A stretch of 64,000 bases of DNA, from NCBI RefSeq assembly GCF_030409055.1, contig NZ_CP116619.1:4667628-4731627 (forward strand). Direction: 5' to 3'. The DNA is from Trichocoleus desertorum NBK24 (GTDB lineage Bacteria; Cyanobacteriota; Cyanobacteriia; FACHB-46). Positions 27,152 through 35,522 of the stretch are shown here, piece by piece. The notes beneath the pieces are model-generated. The model was not told the DNA's origin, did not search any database, and saw only the letters and a list, made by a program, of their open reading frames with translations. A program made the translations under genes and the position numbers. How positions within the stretch are numbered: position 1 is the stretch's first letter; each line of letters begins with the position of its first letter.

Positions 27152-28516
27152 TCAATTTTCGCCAGTGATTCTGTCCACTTGCCATTCTCGCAAAGCGATC
27201 GCCACTCCTTGTTTCAGCTCTGAGGCTACGGCTGGGGCGGTTGATAAGGCTTGTAATCGTTGATGGGCTGTTTCGGGGGCTAACTGCTTCAAGGCTGCGA
27301 TCGCATGTAACTGTACTCCTATATCTGGCGTGGCTAACAGTTGAATCAGCGGTTCTACAGCGGCAGGTTCTCCGAGTTGCCCTAATCCCAAAGCGATCGC
27401 TTGTTGCGTGTGGGGTTGTTGTACAGCAGGGTGTTGGCTTGTCAGTGCTGCCAATAAAATTTCGGCAGCTTGCGGTTTGAACTCAGGCAGTTCCACTCGA
27501 CCTAGGGCCGTGAGCACAGCTTGATACACTTCGTCAGATCCTAGCTGCAAGGCTTGGCGTAAGTAGTCTAGGGCGTCAGAGTGATTCATCCAACCTAAAG
27601 CTCGCACCACTTCTAGTTGGAGGGTGACGGGAGTAGCCTGAGATTGCAACACTTGCCATAAGGCTGCTGCCGCTGCGGGAGTCCCTAACCGCCCCAAAGA
27701 AGTGGCTGCTTGTTGGCACACTGCTAGATTAAAATCCCACAGGCGATCGCGTAGGAGTGCAACCACATCTAGATCGGGGGCTAAATCTGCTCGTAAAGCC
27801 AAGCCCGCTACGGCCTCTCGTCTAACGGTAGCTGCCACATCGTTGAGCGCATTGACCAAAATGGGTGCAATCTGTGGGTCATGAAAACTACTCAAAGCCT
27901 CAATCGCAGCCGATCGCACTTCTACTTGAGGATCGTTCACCACGCTGCATAAGGGAGCAATGGTTTCCCGGCTGCGGATCTGAGCTAAGGCTTGCACTGC
28001 TAACACTCTGGATTGCTCATCGGCGAGTAGTTCTGTTAAAGCTGCGATCGCCTCAGGCCCAAAACTTGCCAAGGTAGTTGCAGCGATTTCACTCAACTCT
28101 TCTGCTTCTGTATCCTCAGCTTGCAGTAGTTGCACCAAAGCCTGGATCACCACAGGCTGATTAAACTGCCCCAAGATTCGGACTGCAAACCAACGCAGTT
28201 CTACATCGGCTGCATCGTCTTGCACAATTTCGATCAAGGGTGCAGTGATCCAATCTTCACTTTGTTCAACTTGGCTGACTGCCGTGGCTAAGGTAGGAAA
28301 CAGTTTGGCGATGTCCCAGCGCGATTGAAAGTCTCCTGTGGAGAGAGCCGCGATCGCCAAATCTAGTACTTGCTTTAGCCCGACTACCGTTTGCTCATCT
28401 CCCTCAGCCTGAGGAGTCGTTTTCACTGCGGTAGAAAATTGTTGCAAATACTGATTCAGTAGCAGCCAATCGGCTTGTTGGGCCGCAGCCTGAGCTTTTT
28501 CCAAAACCTCTAACAT
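27152..28516 (-). CDS. HEAT-repeat protein
   Basis: From the ATG at 28516 (a TTG two codons upstream is possible) the protein has 454 residues. After a helical N-terminus of about 80 residues it consists of HEAT/PBS-lyase-like repeats, such as LRWFAVRILGQFNQPVVIQALVQLL, VEVRSAAIEALSSF, TVRREAVAGLALRADL and IGVQLHAIAALKQL. Such proteins are scaffolds; phycobilin lyases (CpcE/F, NblB) share the repeats, but no lyase-specific feature is seen and no phycobilisome gene is near. It begins 17 bp after the stop of the Rieske gene, so the two probably share a transcript. Confidence 0.85.
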   Translation of the reverse strand: MLEVLEKAQAAAQQADWLLLNQYLQQFSTAVKTTPQAEGDEQTVVGLKQVLDLAIAALSTGDFQSRWDIAKLFPTLATAVSQVEQSEDWITAPLIEIVQDDAADVELRWFAVRILGQFNQPVVIQALVQLLQAEDTEAEELSEIAATTLASFGPEAIAALTELLADEQSRVLAVQALAQIRSRETIAPLCSVVNDPQVEVRSAAIEALSSFHDPQIAPILVNALNDVAATVRREAVAGLALRADLAPDLDVVALLRDRLWDFNLAVCQQAATSLGRLGTPAAAAALWQVLQSQATPVTLQLEVVRALGWMNHSDALDYLRQALQLGSDEVYQAVLTALGRVELPEFKPQAAEILLAALTSQHPAVQQPHTQQAIALGLGQLGEPAAVEPLIQLLATPDIGVQLHAIAALKQLAPETAHQRLQALSTAPAVASELKQGVAIALREWQVDRITGEN

Positions 28517-28533
28517 TGTCAAATAGGGGGTAT

Positions 28534-28980
28534 TTATGTTTTGACTAAAACCGTATTCCCTTCTAGCTTCGCCTCATAGGTTTTAAGCGGCTCTGTAGCT
28601 GGCCCTTGCAACGCTTTGCCATCAGCGGCAAACTTGGAGTCGTGGCAAGCACAGAAGAAAACTTGTTGCTCCGCCTGCCACGTTACCGGACAGGCCTTAT
28701 GGGTACAGGTAGGATTAACGGCGACTAAGCTCTCAGGACTAGCAGGGTTCCGTACTACTAACAAAGGCCCGGAGGCAAACGTTGGGACGGCCAGTTCACC
28801 CTTCGAGTCTAGGGCTCCCACTGCTTGGAAGCCATCCGAGCGCGCCGCACTTGCTGGAGTTGTAGAATTCAACGCCGTTTCGTTTGGAGTCGTTTTGTCA
28901 GAGCAAGCCGCGATCGCCACTGGCAAAGAACTGGCAATTCCGCTAACGCCAACCCAAGTTAAGAAAGTACGACGATCCAT
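28534..28980 (-). CDS. Tat-exported Rieske [2Fe-2S] lipoprotein
   Basis: The 148-residue protein has a twin-arginine start (MDRRTFLTWVG) and lipobox-like AIAAC (Cys26), so it should be folded in the cytoplasm, exported and membrane-anchored. The Rieske cluster ligands are visible: C92-T-H94 in CTHKACPV and C110-A-C-H113 in CACHDSKF. Cys97 and Cys112 can form the stabilising disulfide. It is shorter than PetC and lacks its transmembrane helix, so it is not the main b6f Rieske protein. It resembles stand-alone Rieske ferredoxins of unknown partner. It is first in a probable two-gene unit with the HEAT protein. Confidence 0.87.
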   Translation of the reverse strand: MDRRTFLTWVGVSGIASSLPVAIAACSDKTTPNETALNSTTPASAARSDGFQAVGALDSKGELAVPTFASGPLLVVRNPASPESLVAVNPTCTHKACPVTWQAEQQVFFCACHDSKFAADGKALQGPATEPLKTYEAKLEGNTVLVKT

Positions 28981-29044
28981 TATTCAGTCTATAGAAGTTC
29001 TGCTCGTTCAATTGTCGCATACGGCTCTGAATCAGTTCCCCATT

Positions 29045-29300
29045 GTGAAACCCTTGCATGCAGGGTGGTTTCAAAGTGGACAAAGGAAAATCTTGAATAC
29101 GATTTAACTCCCTGCACTGCCCCCTAAATCCCTCAATACTGGGGGACTTTGAGCAGGTTCCCCCCAAATTTGGGGGGCTAGGGGGGGCTGGTTCGAAATT
29201 CTTTTCTTGTATGAAACCACCCTGTTTGTGAAACCCTGGTATGGGGGTGAAGTCTCCACCCCTCTGTTTCCAATCCATTTAAGATTGTCATACAAGAACC
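29045..29300. repeat. G/C-run repeat element flanked by inverted and direct repeats
   Basis: Inside the spacer 28981-29470 lies a palindromic element at 29120-29187 made of runs of C and G (CCCCCTAAATCCCTC... TTTGGGGGGCTAGGGGGGG). It is of the type dispersed in many cyanobacterial genomes. CAGGGTGGTTTCA on its left and TGAAACCACCCTG (29212-29224) on its right form a 13-bp inverted repeat. TGTGAAACCCT occurs directly repeated on both sides. The whole could be a non-coding MITE-like unit. No gene is present. Confidence 0.6.
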
Positions 29301-29471
29301 GCATGAACTAATCAAAAAATAAGTAAATTGCTTTCAAATAGATGGCGTTTTTAGCTCGATTTAGTTCTTGTTAAATTGTCTCGGATGATGCAAATTTCCA
29401 AAAAACTGTATAGAAAACAACTTTTGATCAGCATGAAATTCATGCAGTAATTGCATTGATTGATGAATTGT

Positions 29472-29513
29472 GTAGTTAAAGATACAAATTTTATTTCTAT
29501 GCAGAAGTTACAT
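29472..29513 (+). promoter_or_regulatory. NtcA-type promoter of the FNT channel gene
   Basis: GTAGTTAAAGATAC (29472-29485) fits the NtcA consensus GTA-N8-TAC. Exactly 22 nt downstream lies TTACAT (29508-29513) as -10. This is the class II NtcA layout, with the NtcA box in place of -35. Transcription should begin near 29520. Confidence 0.75.
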
Positions 29514-29532
29514 AAACATAGATTTTGTGGTC

Positions 29533-29585
29533 AGAAATTTAATTTCAAATCGAAATCTTTGATTTCGATTTGAAATTAAATTTCT
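29533..29585 (+). promoter_or_regulatory. Perfect 25-bp hairpin in the FNT mRNA leader
   Basis: The arms 29533-29557 and 29561-29585 are exact complements with a TTT loop. They are AT-rich with ATCGAAATC near the loop. The element lies between the predicted start of transcription and the ATG at 29617, about 20 nt before AAAGGGA. It may attenuate transcription, shield the mRNA 5' end, or be a binding site. No T-run follows, so a simple terminator is unlikely. Confidence 0.85.
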
Positions 29586-29616
29586 TGGCTCAAAGCAGCT
29601 TTAAAGGGACTTGATT

Positions 29617-30480
29617 ATGACGAAAGAAGCGATCGCGACTATTATTAGTGCTGCCCGCACCAAAGTAGAACTGGTTGAAGACAGCTTGCCTAAATTCCTG
29701 ATTCTATCTGTATTGGCAGGAATTTACGTTGGCTTTGGAGTGATGCTGGTTTTTTCCATCGGCGCACCCTTGCATGCGGCTGGATCGCCTGCGGTTAAAG
29801 CCTTAATGGGAGCCTCATTTGCGGTCGCTTTGTCATTAGTTATTTTTGCTGGGTCTGAACTATTCACTGGCAATCATATGTTTATGACCATTGCCAGTCT
29901 CGCTAAACAAGTCAGCTGGAAAGACACTTGGAAAGTTTTGGGAATCAGCTTTATCGGCAACTTGGCTGGCTCTCTGCTGCTAGCTCTGCTCTTGGTTCAG
30001 TCTGGGCTTTTGGCTAAAGGGCCGATCAAGAATTTTGTCTTAGAAGCTGTAGCTGGAAAAATGCAAGCTCCCTTTATGGAGCTATTTTTTCGCGGCATCC
30101 TTTGCAACATTTTGGTGTGTTTAGCCATTTGGATGGCCGCTAAGACCAAAGAGGATATCGCGAAGTTGGTGCTGATCTTCTGGTGTCTATTCGCCTTTGT
30201 CGGCGCAGGGTTTGAACACAGCGTTGCCAACATGACCTTGATGGGATTAGGTCTATTTATCCCCCATGATCCTGAGCAAATTTCTTGGATCGGGTATGTC
30301 AAAAACCTGATTCCTGTCTCTTTGGGTAACTGGGTTGGTGGTGCTTGCCTGGTTGGAGCCTCTTACTGGTATGTAGGAACCGATCGCCCATCTCGTAAAA
30401 CCAGAAAAGCTAAAAAGTTGGAATCAGTGCCTAGTTTTGAAACTTGGGAAACAGAACCTAGAGAGAAAACAACTTATTAA
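29617..30480 (+). CDS. Formate/nitrite transporter (FNT) family channel
   Basis: The 287-residue membrane protein has six predicted helices, as in FocA/NirC pentameric channels. Features are LAGIYVGFGVMLVF in the first helix, SLVIFAGSELFTGNHMFM with the conserved Leu-Phe-Thr-Gly of the broken helix, FFRGILCNILVCLAIWMA, and FVGAGFEHSVANMTLM with the pore His in EHSVAN. A charged C-terminal tail of about 35 residues follows. The ATG at 29617 is chosen over TTG at 29611 because AAAGGGA precedes it. Context with nirA and an NtcA promoter points to nitrite transport rather than formate; uptake and export are both possible. Confidence 0.9.
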   Translation: MTKEAIATIISAARTKVELVEDSLPKFLILSVLAGIYVGFGVMLVFSIGAPLHAAGSPAVKALMGASFAVALSLVIFAGSELFTGNHMFMTIASLAKQVSWKDTWKVLGISFIGNLAGSLLLALLLVQSGLLAKGPIKNFVLEAVAGKMQAPFMELFFRGILCNILVCLAIWMAAKTKEDIAKLVLIFWCLFAFVGAGFEHSVANMTLMGLGLFIPHDPEQISWIGYVKNLIPVSLGNWVGGACLVGASYWYVGTDRPSRKTRKAKKLESVPSFETWETEPREKTTY

Positions 30481-30524
30481 TTTACTTAAGCGAACTCATT
30501 CTCCTAGTTTTCTCCTAGTTCAAG

Positions 30525-30562
30525 AGCTTATCCAGACTATTTGGATAGGCTTTTATTTTTTA
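30525..30562 (+). terminator. Intrinsic terminator of the FNT gene
   Basis: AGCTTATCCA pairs with TGGATAGGCT (one G-U pair), loop GACTATT, followed by TTTTATTTTTT. It separates the FNT transcript from nirA, which has its own promoter at 30697. Confidence 0.85.
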
Positions 30563-30696
30563 AGGCAGCACCAAGTAATCAGGTTTTTTGTATCTTTCGC
30601 TGCAAAATCAAATGTGTTTTTGACTTTGTGTAATTCAACAAACTATGTCAAAACAGCATGACTTACATGCAAGTGTTTCATATATAGAAACATTTT

Positions 30697-30738
30697 GTAA
30701 CTATAGATACGAATTCTCTAGCTGAGTGCTCATAACCT
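30697..30738 (+). promoter_or_regulatory. nirA: NtcA-type promoter of nirA
   Basis: GTAACTATAGATAC (30697-30710) is a full GTA-N8-TAC site. After exactly 22 nt comes TAACCT (30733-30738), a TAN3T -10 element. The leader to the ATG at 30828 is about 83 nt. It should be activated by NtcA and 2-oxoglutarate when ammonium is absent. Confidence 0.82.
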
Positions 30739-30827
30739 TAGCTGGTAAGAAACATTAAACGGCAAATCGCATTGAATTCATCTGAATTCAAACCTTGCTT
30801 AAAGCCAACAGTGACACGGGTAGATTC

Positions 30828-32792
30828 ATGACAACCGCAGCAACCAATCCAGCGACTGGAAGCAATAAATTTGAGAAACTCAAAGCTGAAAAAGACGGTT
30901 TAGAGGTCAAAAAAGAACTTGATCGCTTTGCTCAAATTGGCTGGGAAGCGATGGATGAAACCGATCGCGACTACCGCCTCAAATGGTTGGGTGTGTTCTT
31001 CCGACCTGTCACTCCTGGCAAGTTTATGTTGCGGATGCGGATTCCCAACGGCATCCTCACTAGCGGCCAAGTCCGAGTTCTCGGCGAAGTGCTACAACGC
31101 TATGGTGAAGATGGCACTGGTGACATCACCACTCGGCAAAATATTCAATTACGCGGCATCCGTATTGAAGACTTACCCGATATCTTCCGTCGCTTCGAGG
31201 AAGCGGGCCTCACCAGTGTTCAGTCTGGCATGGACAACGTCCGCAACATTACAGGCTCTCCCGTTGCAGGGATTGATGCAGACGAGCTGATCGACACTCG
31301 CGGCATCGTCCGTAAAGTGCAGGACATGATCACCAATAACGGTGAAGGCAATCCCTCCTTTACCAACCTGCCCCGGAAGTTCAATATTGCGATCGCAGGC
31401 TGTCGCGACAACTCAGTCCACGCCGAAATCAACGACATCGCCTTTGTCCCCGCCTACAAAAACAACAACTTAGGCTTCAATGTTTTAGTCGGTGGTTTCT
31501 TCTCCGCCAAGCGCTGTGAAGCCGCAATCCCCATGAATGCCTGGGTTGACCCCCGCGATGTGGTGGCTCTGTGTGAAGCAATTCTCCTGGTCTATCGCAA
31601 TCACGGTCTGCGGGCCAATCGCCAGAAAGCACGCTTGATGTGGCTGATTGATGAGTGGGGTCTCGACAAGTTCCGCTCTGAAGTTGAGCAACAAATGGGG
31701 CATGCGCTTCAAACTGCCGCTGCCAAGGATGAAATTGTTTGGGATAAGCGAGATCACATTGGTATTCATGCCCAGAAGCAACCAGGACTGAACTATGTCG
31801 GTCTGCATGTTCCTGTAGGCCGTCTCTATGCCCAAGACCTGTTTGACTTAGCTCGTCTAGCTGAAGTCTATGGCAGTGGAGAGGTTCGCCTCAGTGTTGA
31901 ACAAAATGTGATTGTTCCAAATATTCCTGATTCTCGCTTAGGCCCCTTCCTGAAAGAGCCGCTGCTGCAACGCTTTACCGCCGATCCTGCGCCTCTGTCG
32001 CGATCGCTGGTTTCCTGCACAGGGTCGCAGTTCTGCAATTTTGCCCTGATTGAAACCAAGAACCGCGCTGCTGCCTTGATTCGCGAACTCGATGAAGAAC
32101 TCGCTTTGCCGAAATCGGTGCGAATTCACTGGACAGGTTGCCCCAACTCCTGTGGTCAACCCCAAGTGGCTGATATCGGTCTCATGGGCACCAAAGTTCG
32201 CAAAGATGGCAAAACGGTGGAAGGTGTAGACCTTTATATGGGCGGCAAGGTGGGCAAACATGCCGTTTTGGGTACCTGCGTCCAGAAATCTGTTCCTTGC
32301 GAAGATCTCAAACCTGTTCTTGTCGATCTCCTCATCCAAAACTTTGGGGCTCAAATTCGCACCACTCCACTGAAAACTTCTGCTCAAATTCAATTTTCTG
32401 TAGAAGAGGAGGTTGTTCCTAGCCCTGTTGCTGCTGTTAATAGCCCTGCAACCTCTAATGACACTACGACATCCGCCTATCAACCTGTGGCTGTAGAAAT
32501 TCCTACTCCCTCGGCTCCTCCCGCTCAAGCCGCGATCGCTAGCTTTGCAAAATCCGGTAAAGAAGTTGCTTGCACAGAAGCAGATACCTTGCTAGATGTG
32601 GCGACTCAGGCAGGGGTAGAGCTAGATAGCAGTTGTCAAGCGGGCACCTGTGGCACTTGCAAGCAAAAGTTACTCGAAGGCCAAGTGCAATATGAGGGCG
32701 AACCGGATGGCTTGGATGCCTCTGAGCAAGCTGAAGGTTGGATTCTCACCTGTATTGCTCATCCAATTGGCAAAGTTGTAATTGATGCCTAA
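30828..32792 (+). CDS. nirA: Ferredoxin-nitrite reductase with fused C-terminal [2Fe-2S] ferredoxin
   Basis: NirA reduces nitrite to ammonium with six electrons. From ATG 30828 (an upstream frame start at 30795 lies closer to the promoter) it has 654 residues, against about 510 in most cyanobacteria. Two nitrite/sulfite reductase ferredoxin-like repeats precede the siroheme/[4Fe-4S] site: Cys397 and Cys403 in SCTGSQFC, Cys438 and Cys442 in GCPNSCGQ. A Pro/Ser/Thr-rich linker (about 525-575) leads to a plant-type ferredoxin with Cys603, Cys608, Cys611 (CQAGTCGTC) and Cys642. This fusion is established for Plectonema/Leptolyngbya boryana. It may hand electrons directly to the reductase core. 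Confidence 0.96.
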   Translation: MTTAATNPATGSNKFEKLKAEKDGLEVKKELDRFAQIGWEAMDETDRDYRLKWLGVFFRPVTPGKFMLRMRIPNGILTSGQVRVLGEVLQRYGEDGTGDITTRQNIQLRGIRIEDLPDIFRRFEEAGLTSVQSGMDNVRNITGSPVAGIDADELIDTRGIVRKVQDMITNNGEGNPSFTNLPRKFNIAIAGCRDNSVHAEINDIAFVPAYKNNNLGFNVLVGGFFSAKRCEAAIPMNAWVDPRDVVALCEAILLVYRNHGLRANRQKARLMWLIDEWGLDKFRSEVEQQMGHALQTAAAKDEIVWDKRDHIGIHAQKQPGLNYVGLHVPVGRLYAQDLFDLARLAEVYGSGEVRLSVEQNVIVPNIPDSRLGPFLKEPLLQRFTADPAPLSRSLVSCTGSQFCNFALIETKNRAAALIRELDEELALPKSVRIHWTGCPNSCGQPQVADIGLMGTKVRKDGKTVEGVDLYMGGKVGKHAVLGTCVQKSVPCEDLKPVLVDLLIQNFGAQIRTTPLKTSAQIQFSVEEEVVPSPVAAVNSPATSNDTTTSAYQPVAVEIPTPSAPPAQAAIASFAKSGKEVACTEADTLLDVATQAGVELDSSCQAGTCGTCKQKLLEGQVQYEGEPDGLDASEQAEGWILTCIAHPIGKVVIDA

Positions 32793-32861
32793 CCTTCGGT
32801 GACTATCCTGATTGAGCTACCTTGCTGGCTCATCTGATTGGCTCACCTCACTGACTCAGTA

Positions 32862-32922
32862 GCTAGGTTTGAGTTTTGCTCATGAGACTGCGATCGCAAT
32901 TTTTCTGGAACTCAAACCTAGC
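32862..32922 (+). repeat. Perfect 14-bp inverted repeat in the nirA-nrtA spacer
   Basis: GCTAGGTTTGAGTT (32862-32875) and AACTCAAACCTAGC (32909-32922) flank a 33-nt loop that contains a HIP1 site. No T-run follows. It may stabilise the nirA mRNA 3' end or mark a processing point between nirA and nrt transcripts. Confidence 0.7.
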
Positions 32923-33087
32923 TTAGATTGCCGCTATCAGCACGACTCGGTACAGATCGTTGCAGCCCAGCGATCGCCCGTATGTTTCGCTACAGACAAG
33001 AGTTCCAAAACCTGCATAAAAGTTTCAGATTTGCTCATGGGTAACAGTTTGTCTTTAGCAATACAGATAGGGTAATTGCAGCGGTCG

Positions 33088-33101
33088 GTATAGAAAGCTA
33101 C
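33088..33101 (+). promoter_or_regulatory. Candidate NtcA site before nrtA
   Basis: GTATAGAAAGCTAC fits GTA-N8-TAC and ends 55 bp before nrtA. The hexamer 22 nt downstream is TACAAC (33124), a poor -10, so this site is weaker than the other three. The spacer 32793-33156 holds nothing else certain. Confidence 0.45.
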
Positions 33102-33156
33102 CAACGCTGCCCCAAACATTTTTTACAACTTATAACTTGAGTATTGGTGAACGAGG

Positions 33157-34488
33157 ATGACGAAGTTTTCGAGACGGAAATTCATCTGGACAGCAGGAGC
33201 TACCGCCGCAGGCACTCTACTCGCCCACGGCTGTACATCTTCCAACTCGACCGATACTGGTTCTGGAACCGCCTCTAATGCCACTCCTGCGGTGAATGTG
33301 GCAACCGCCGATGCTCCAGAAGTCACCACAGCCAAGCTTGGTTTCATTGCTCTGACGGACTCTGCTCCCCTGATCATTGCCAAGGAAAAGGGGCTGTTTG
33401 AGAAATACGGCATGAAGGATGTCCAAGTAGCCAAGCAAGCTTCTTGGGCTGCAACCCGCGACAATATTGTGCTGGGTTCGGAGGGAGGCGGAATCGATGG
33501 CGCGCATATCCTGTCGCCGATGCCTTACCTGATTTCTGAGGGCAAGGTCACCGATGGCAAGAAAGTGCCGATGTATATCTTGGCGCGGCTCAATGTCAAC
33601 GGTCAGTGCATCTCTGTTGCCAACACCTACAAAGACTTGAAAGTGGGTTTGCAGAGCAATGCGCTCAAAAATGCCTTTGCTCAAGCTAAATCTGCGGGCA
33701 AAGAAACTAAGTGTGCTGTTACCTTCCCCGGTGGAACCCATGATCTGTGGATGCGCTACTGGTTAGCCGCAGGCGGACTTAATCCGAACGAAGATGCCTC
33801 TACGATTGTGGTGCCCCCTCCCCAAATGGTCGCCAACATGAAAGTCGGCAACATGGAAGCCTTCTGTGTGGGAGAGCCTTGGAATGCTCAGCTCGTCAAC
33901 CAACAGCTCGGCTATACCGCTCTTACCACAGGGGAACTGTGGAACAACCATCCTGAAAAAGCCTTTGCCATGCGCGCTGAATGGGTAGACAAGCATCCCA
34001 AAGCCGCTAAAGCCCTGCTGATGGCGGTGCAAGAAGCTCAGGTGTGGTGTGATAAACCTGAAAACAAAGAGGAGATGTGCAACATCCTCTCCGAGCGGGA
34101 ATGGTTTAAGGTGCCAGCGAAAGACATCATTGAACGGGCTCAAGGTCGCTTTGACTATGGGGATGGTCGTCTGGTTGAGAACAGTCCTCACCTCATGAAG
34201 TTCTGGGCAGACAATGCTTCCTATCCTTACAAGAGCCATGACCAGTGGTTCCTCACCGAAAATATCCGCTGGGGGTACTTTGAACCAGAGACGGACACCA
34301 AGAAACTGGTAGACGCGGTGAACCGCGAAGACCTCTGGAAAGAAGCTGCCAAAGCGATCGGTCAAACAGCCATGATTCCAGCTAGCACCTCTCGTGGTGT
34401 GGAAACCTTCTTTGATGGTGTCAAGTTTGACCCAGAGAATCCAGAAGCTTACCTGAAGAGTTTGTCAATCAAAAAAGTCGAAGTTTAA
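33157..34488 (+). CDS. nrtA: Nitrate/nitrite ABC transporter substrate-binding lipoprotein
   Basis: NrtA captures nitrate and nitrite outside the inner membrane for NrtBCD. The 443-residue protein starts MTKFSRRKFIWTAG, a Tat-type motif, and has Cys26 in LLAHGC as lipobox. A Ser/Thr/Ala-rich tether follows. The binding domain begins near KLGFIALTDSAPLIIAKEKGLF and shows PGGTHDLWMRYWLAAGG and VPPPQMVANMKVGNMEAFCVGEPWN, typical of the NrtA/CmpA family. CmpA (bicarbonate) is the close relative; placement between nirA and narB decides for nitrate. It is first of nrtABCD. Confidence 0.95.
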   Translation: MTKFSRRKFIWTAGATAAGTLLAHGCTSSNSTDTGSGTASNATPAVNVATADAPEVTTAKLGFIALTDSAPLIIAKEKGLFEKYGMKDVQVAKQASWAATRDNIVLGSEGGGIDGAHILSPMPYLISEGKVTDGKKVPMYILARLNVNGQCISVANTYKDLKVGLQSNALKNAFAQAKSAGKETKCAVTFPGGTHDLWMRYWLAAGGLNPNEDASTIVVPPPQMVANMKVGNMEAFCVGEPWNAQLVNQQLGYTALTTGELWNNHPEKAFAMRAEWVDKHPKAAKALLMAVQEAQVWCDKPENKEEMCNILSEREWFKVPAKDIIERAQGRFDYGDGRLVENSPHLMKFWADNASYPYKSHDQWFLTENIRWGYFEPETDTKKLVDAVNREDLWKEAAKAIGQTAMIPASTSRGVETFFDGVKFDPENPEAYLKSLSIKKVEV

Positions 34489-34573
34489 GTCCAACCGTGA
34501 ATTTGTAGGGGCTTGATTGTCTAAGCTCCTACTCTTCTTTTCTCACCTGCGACCTAACGAGGAACAAGAGAGC

Positions 34574-35410
34574 ATGACAGCTAGATCGAGTAGTAACGCC
34601 ATTAATTCTTTCCCCGCCAACTTGCTGTCTCAGTTACAGAAGCAGGCAATCAATGTCATTCCCCCTGTGGTCGCAATTTTGATCTTTTTAGTGATTTGGC
34701 AAATCCTTTGCTCAGGTCCTCAAGCTCCACTCCCAGCACCCACCACCGTGATCTCCGAAACTTGGGAGCTGATTATTGATCCTTTTTTCGATAACGGTGA
34801 CACCGATAAAGGTCTAGCGCTCCAGATCTTTGCAAGCCTGAAGCGAGTTGCGATCGGTTACTCCCTCGCCGCCATTGTTGGAGTGGCTTTGGGAATTCTG
34901 ATTGGCACCAATAAGCTGATGTTCCGGGCATTAGACCCGCTTTTTCAGGTACTGCGCACCGTTCCCCCTCTTGCTTGGTTGCCGATTTCCCTCGCGGCGT
35001 TTCGCCAAGCTAACCCCTCCGCAATCTTTGTTATCTTCATTACTGCCATCTGGCCCATCTTGATCAATACAGCGGTAGGCGTGAAGCAAATTCCCCAAGA
35101 CTACAACAACGTCGCTAAAGTGCTGCGTCTCTCCAAGCAAAAGTACTTCTTCAAGATTCTGTTTCCCGCGACAGTGCCCTACATCTTCACGGGGCTCAAG
35201 ATTGGGATTGGCCTCTCTTGGTTGGCGATCGTAGCGGCTGAGATGCTTACAGGTGGCGTTGGCATCGGCTTCTTTATCTGGGATGCCTGGAATAGCTCCC
35301 GCATTAGCGAAATTATCTTAGCGCTGGTTTATGTCGGTGTAGTGGGATTACTGCTCGACAAGCTAGTCAACTACGTCGCTTCTCTGGTTGTTACTGAAGA
35401 ACAGAAGTAA
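34574..35410 (+). CDS. nrtB: Nitrate ABC transporter permease
   Basis: This 278-residue inner-membrane protein forms the channel dimer. It has an N-terminal helix (VIPPVVAILIFLVIWQILCS) and the BPD_transp_1 domain, with RVAIGYSLAAIVGVALGILIGT and the EAA-like loop (NNVAKVLRLSKQKYFFKILFPATVPYIFTGLKIGIGLSW) that contacts the ATPases. The ATG at 34574 is preferred: the frame opens at TTG 34517, but GAGGAAC lies in front of 34574 and the length then matches NrtB. It starts 85 bp after nrtA. Confidence 0.95.
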   Translation: MTARSSSNAINSFPANLLSQLQKQAINVIPPVVAILIFLVIWQILCSGPQAPLPAPTTVISETWELIIDPFFDNGDTDKGLALQIFASLKRVAIGYSLAAIVGVALGILIGTNKLMFRALDPLFQVLRTVPPLAWLPISLAAFRQANPSAIFVIFITAIWPILINTAVGVKQIPQDYNNVAKVLRLSKQKYFFKILFPATVPYIFTGLKIGIGLSWLAIVAAEMLTGGVGIGFFIWDAWNSSRISEIILALVYVGVVGLLLDKLVNYVASLVVTEEQK

Positions 35411-35522
35411 ATGCATCAGTGGGCCATATTGATGCTGAGCATGAGCGATCGCTTACGGTTCCTCGCTCAATCACCGATTTAATTTCATTCTTCCTCCCTC
35501 ATCCTTCATCCCTCCTAGCACC

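Noticed and set aside
32869-33075. Plus-strand 68-codon frame before nrtA
   Set aside because: It runs through the inverted repeat, has no ribosome site and shows no protein-like features; the opposite frame looks better but is also unproven.
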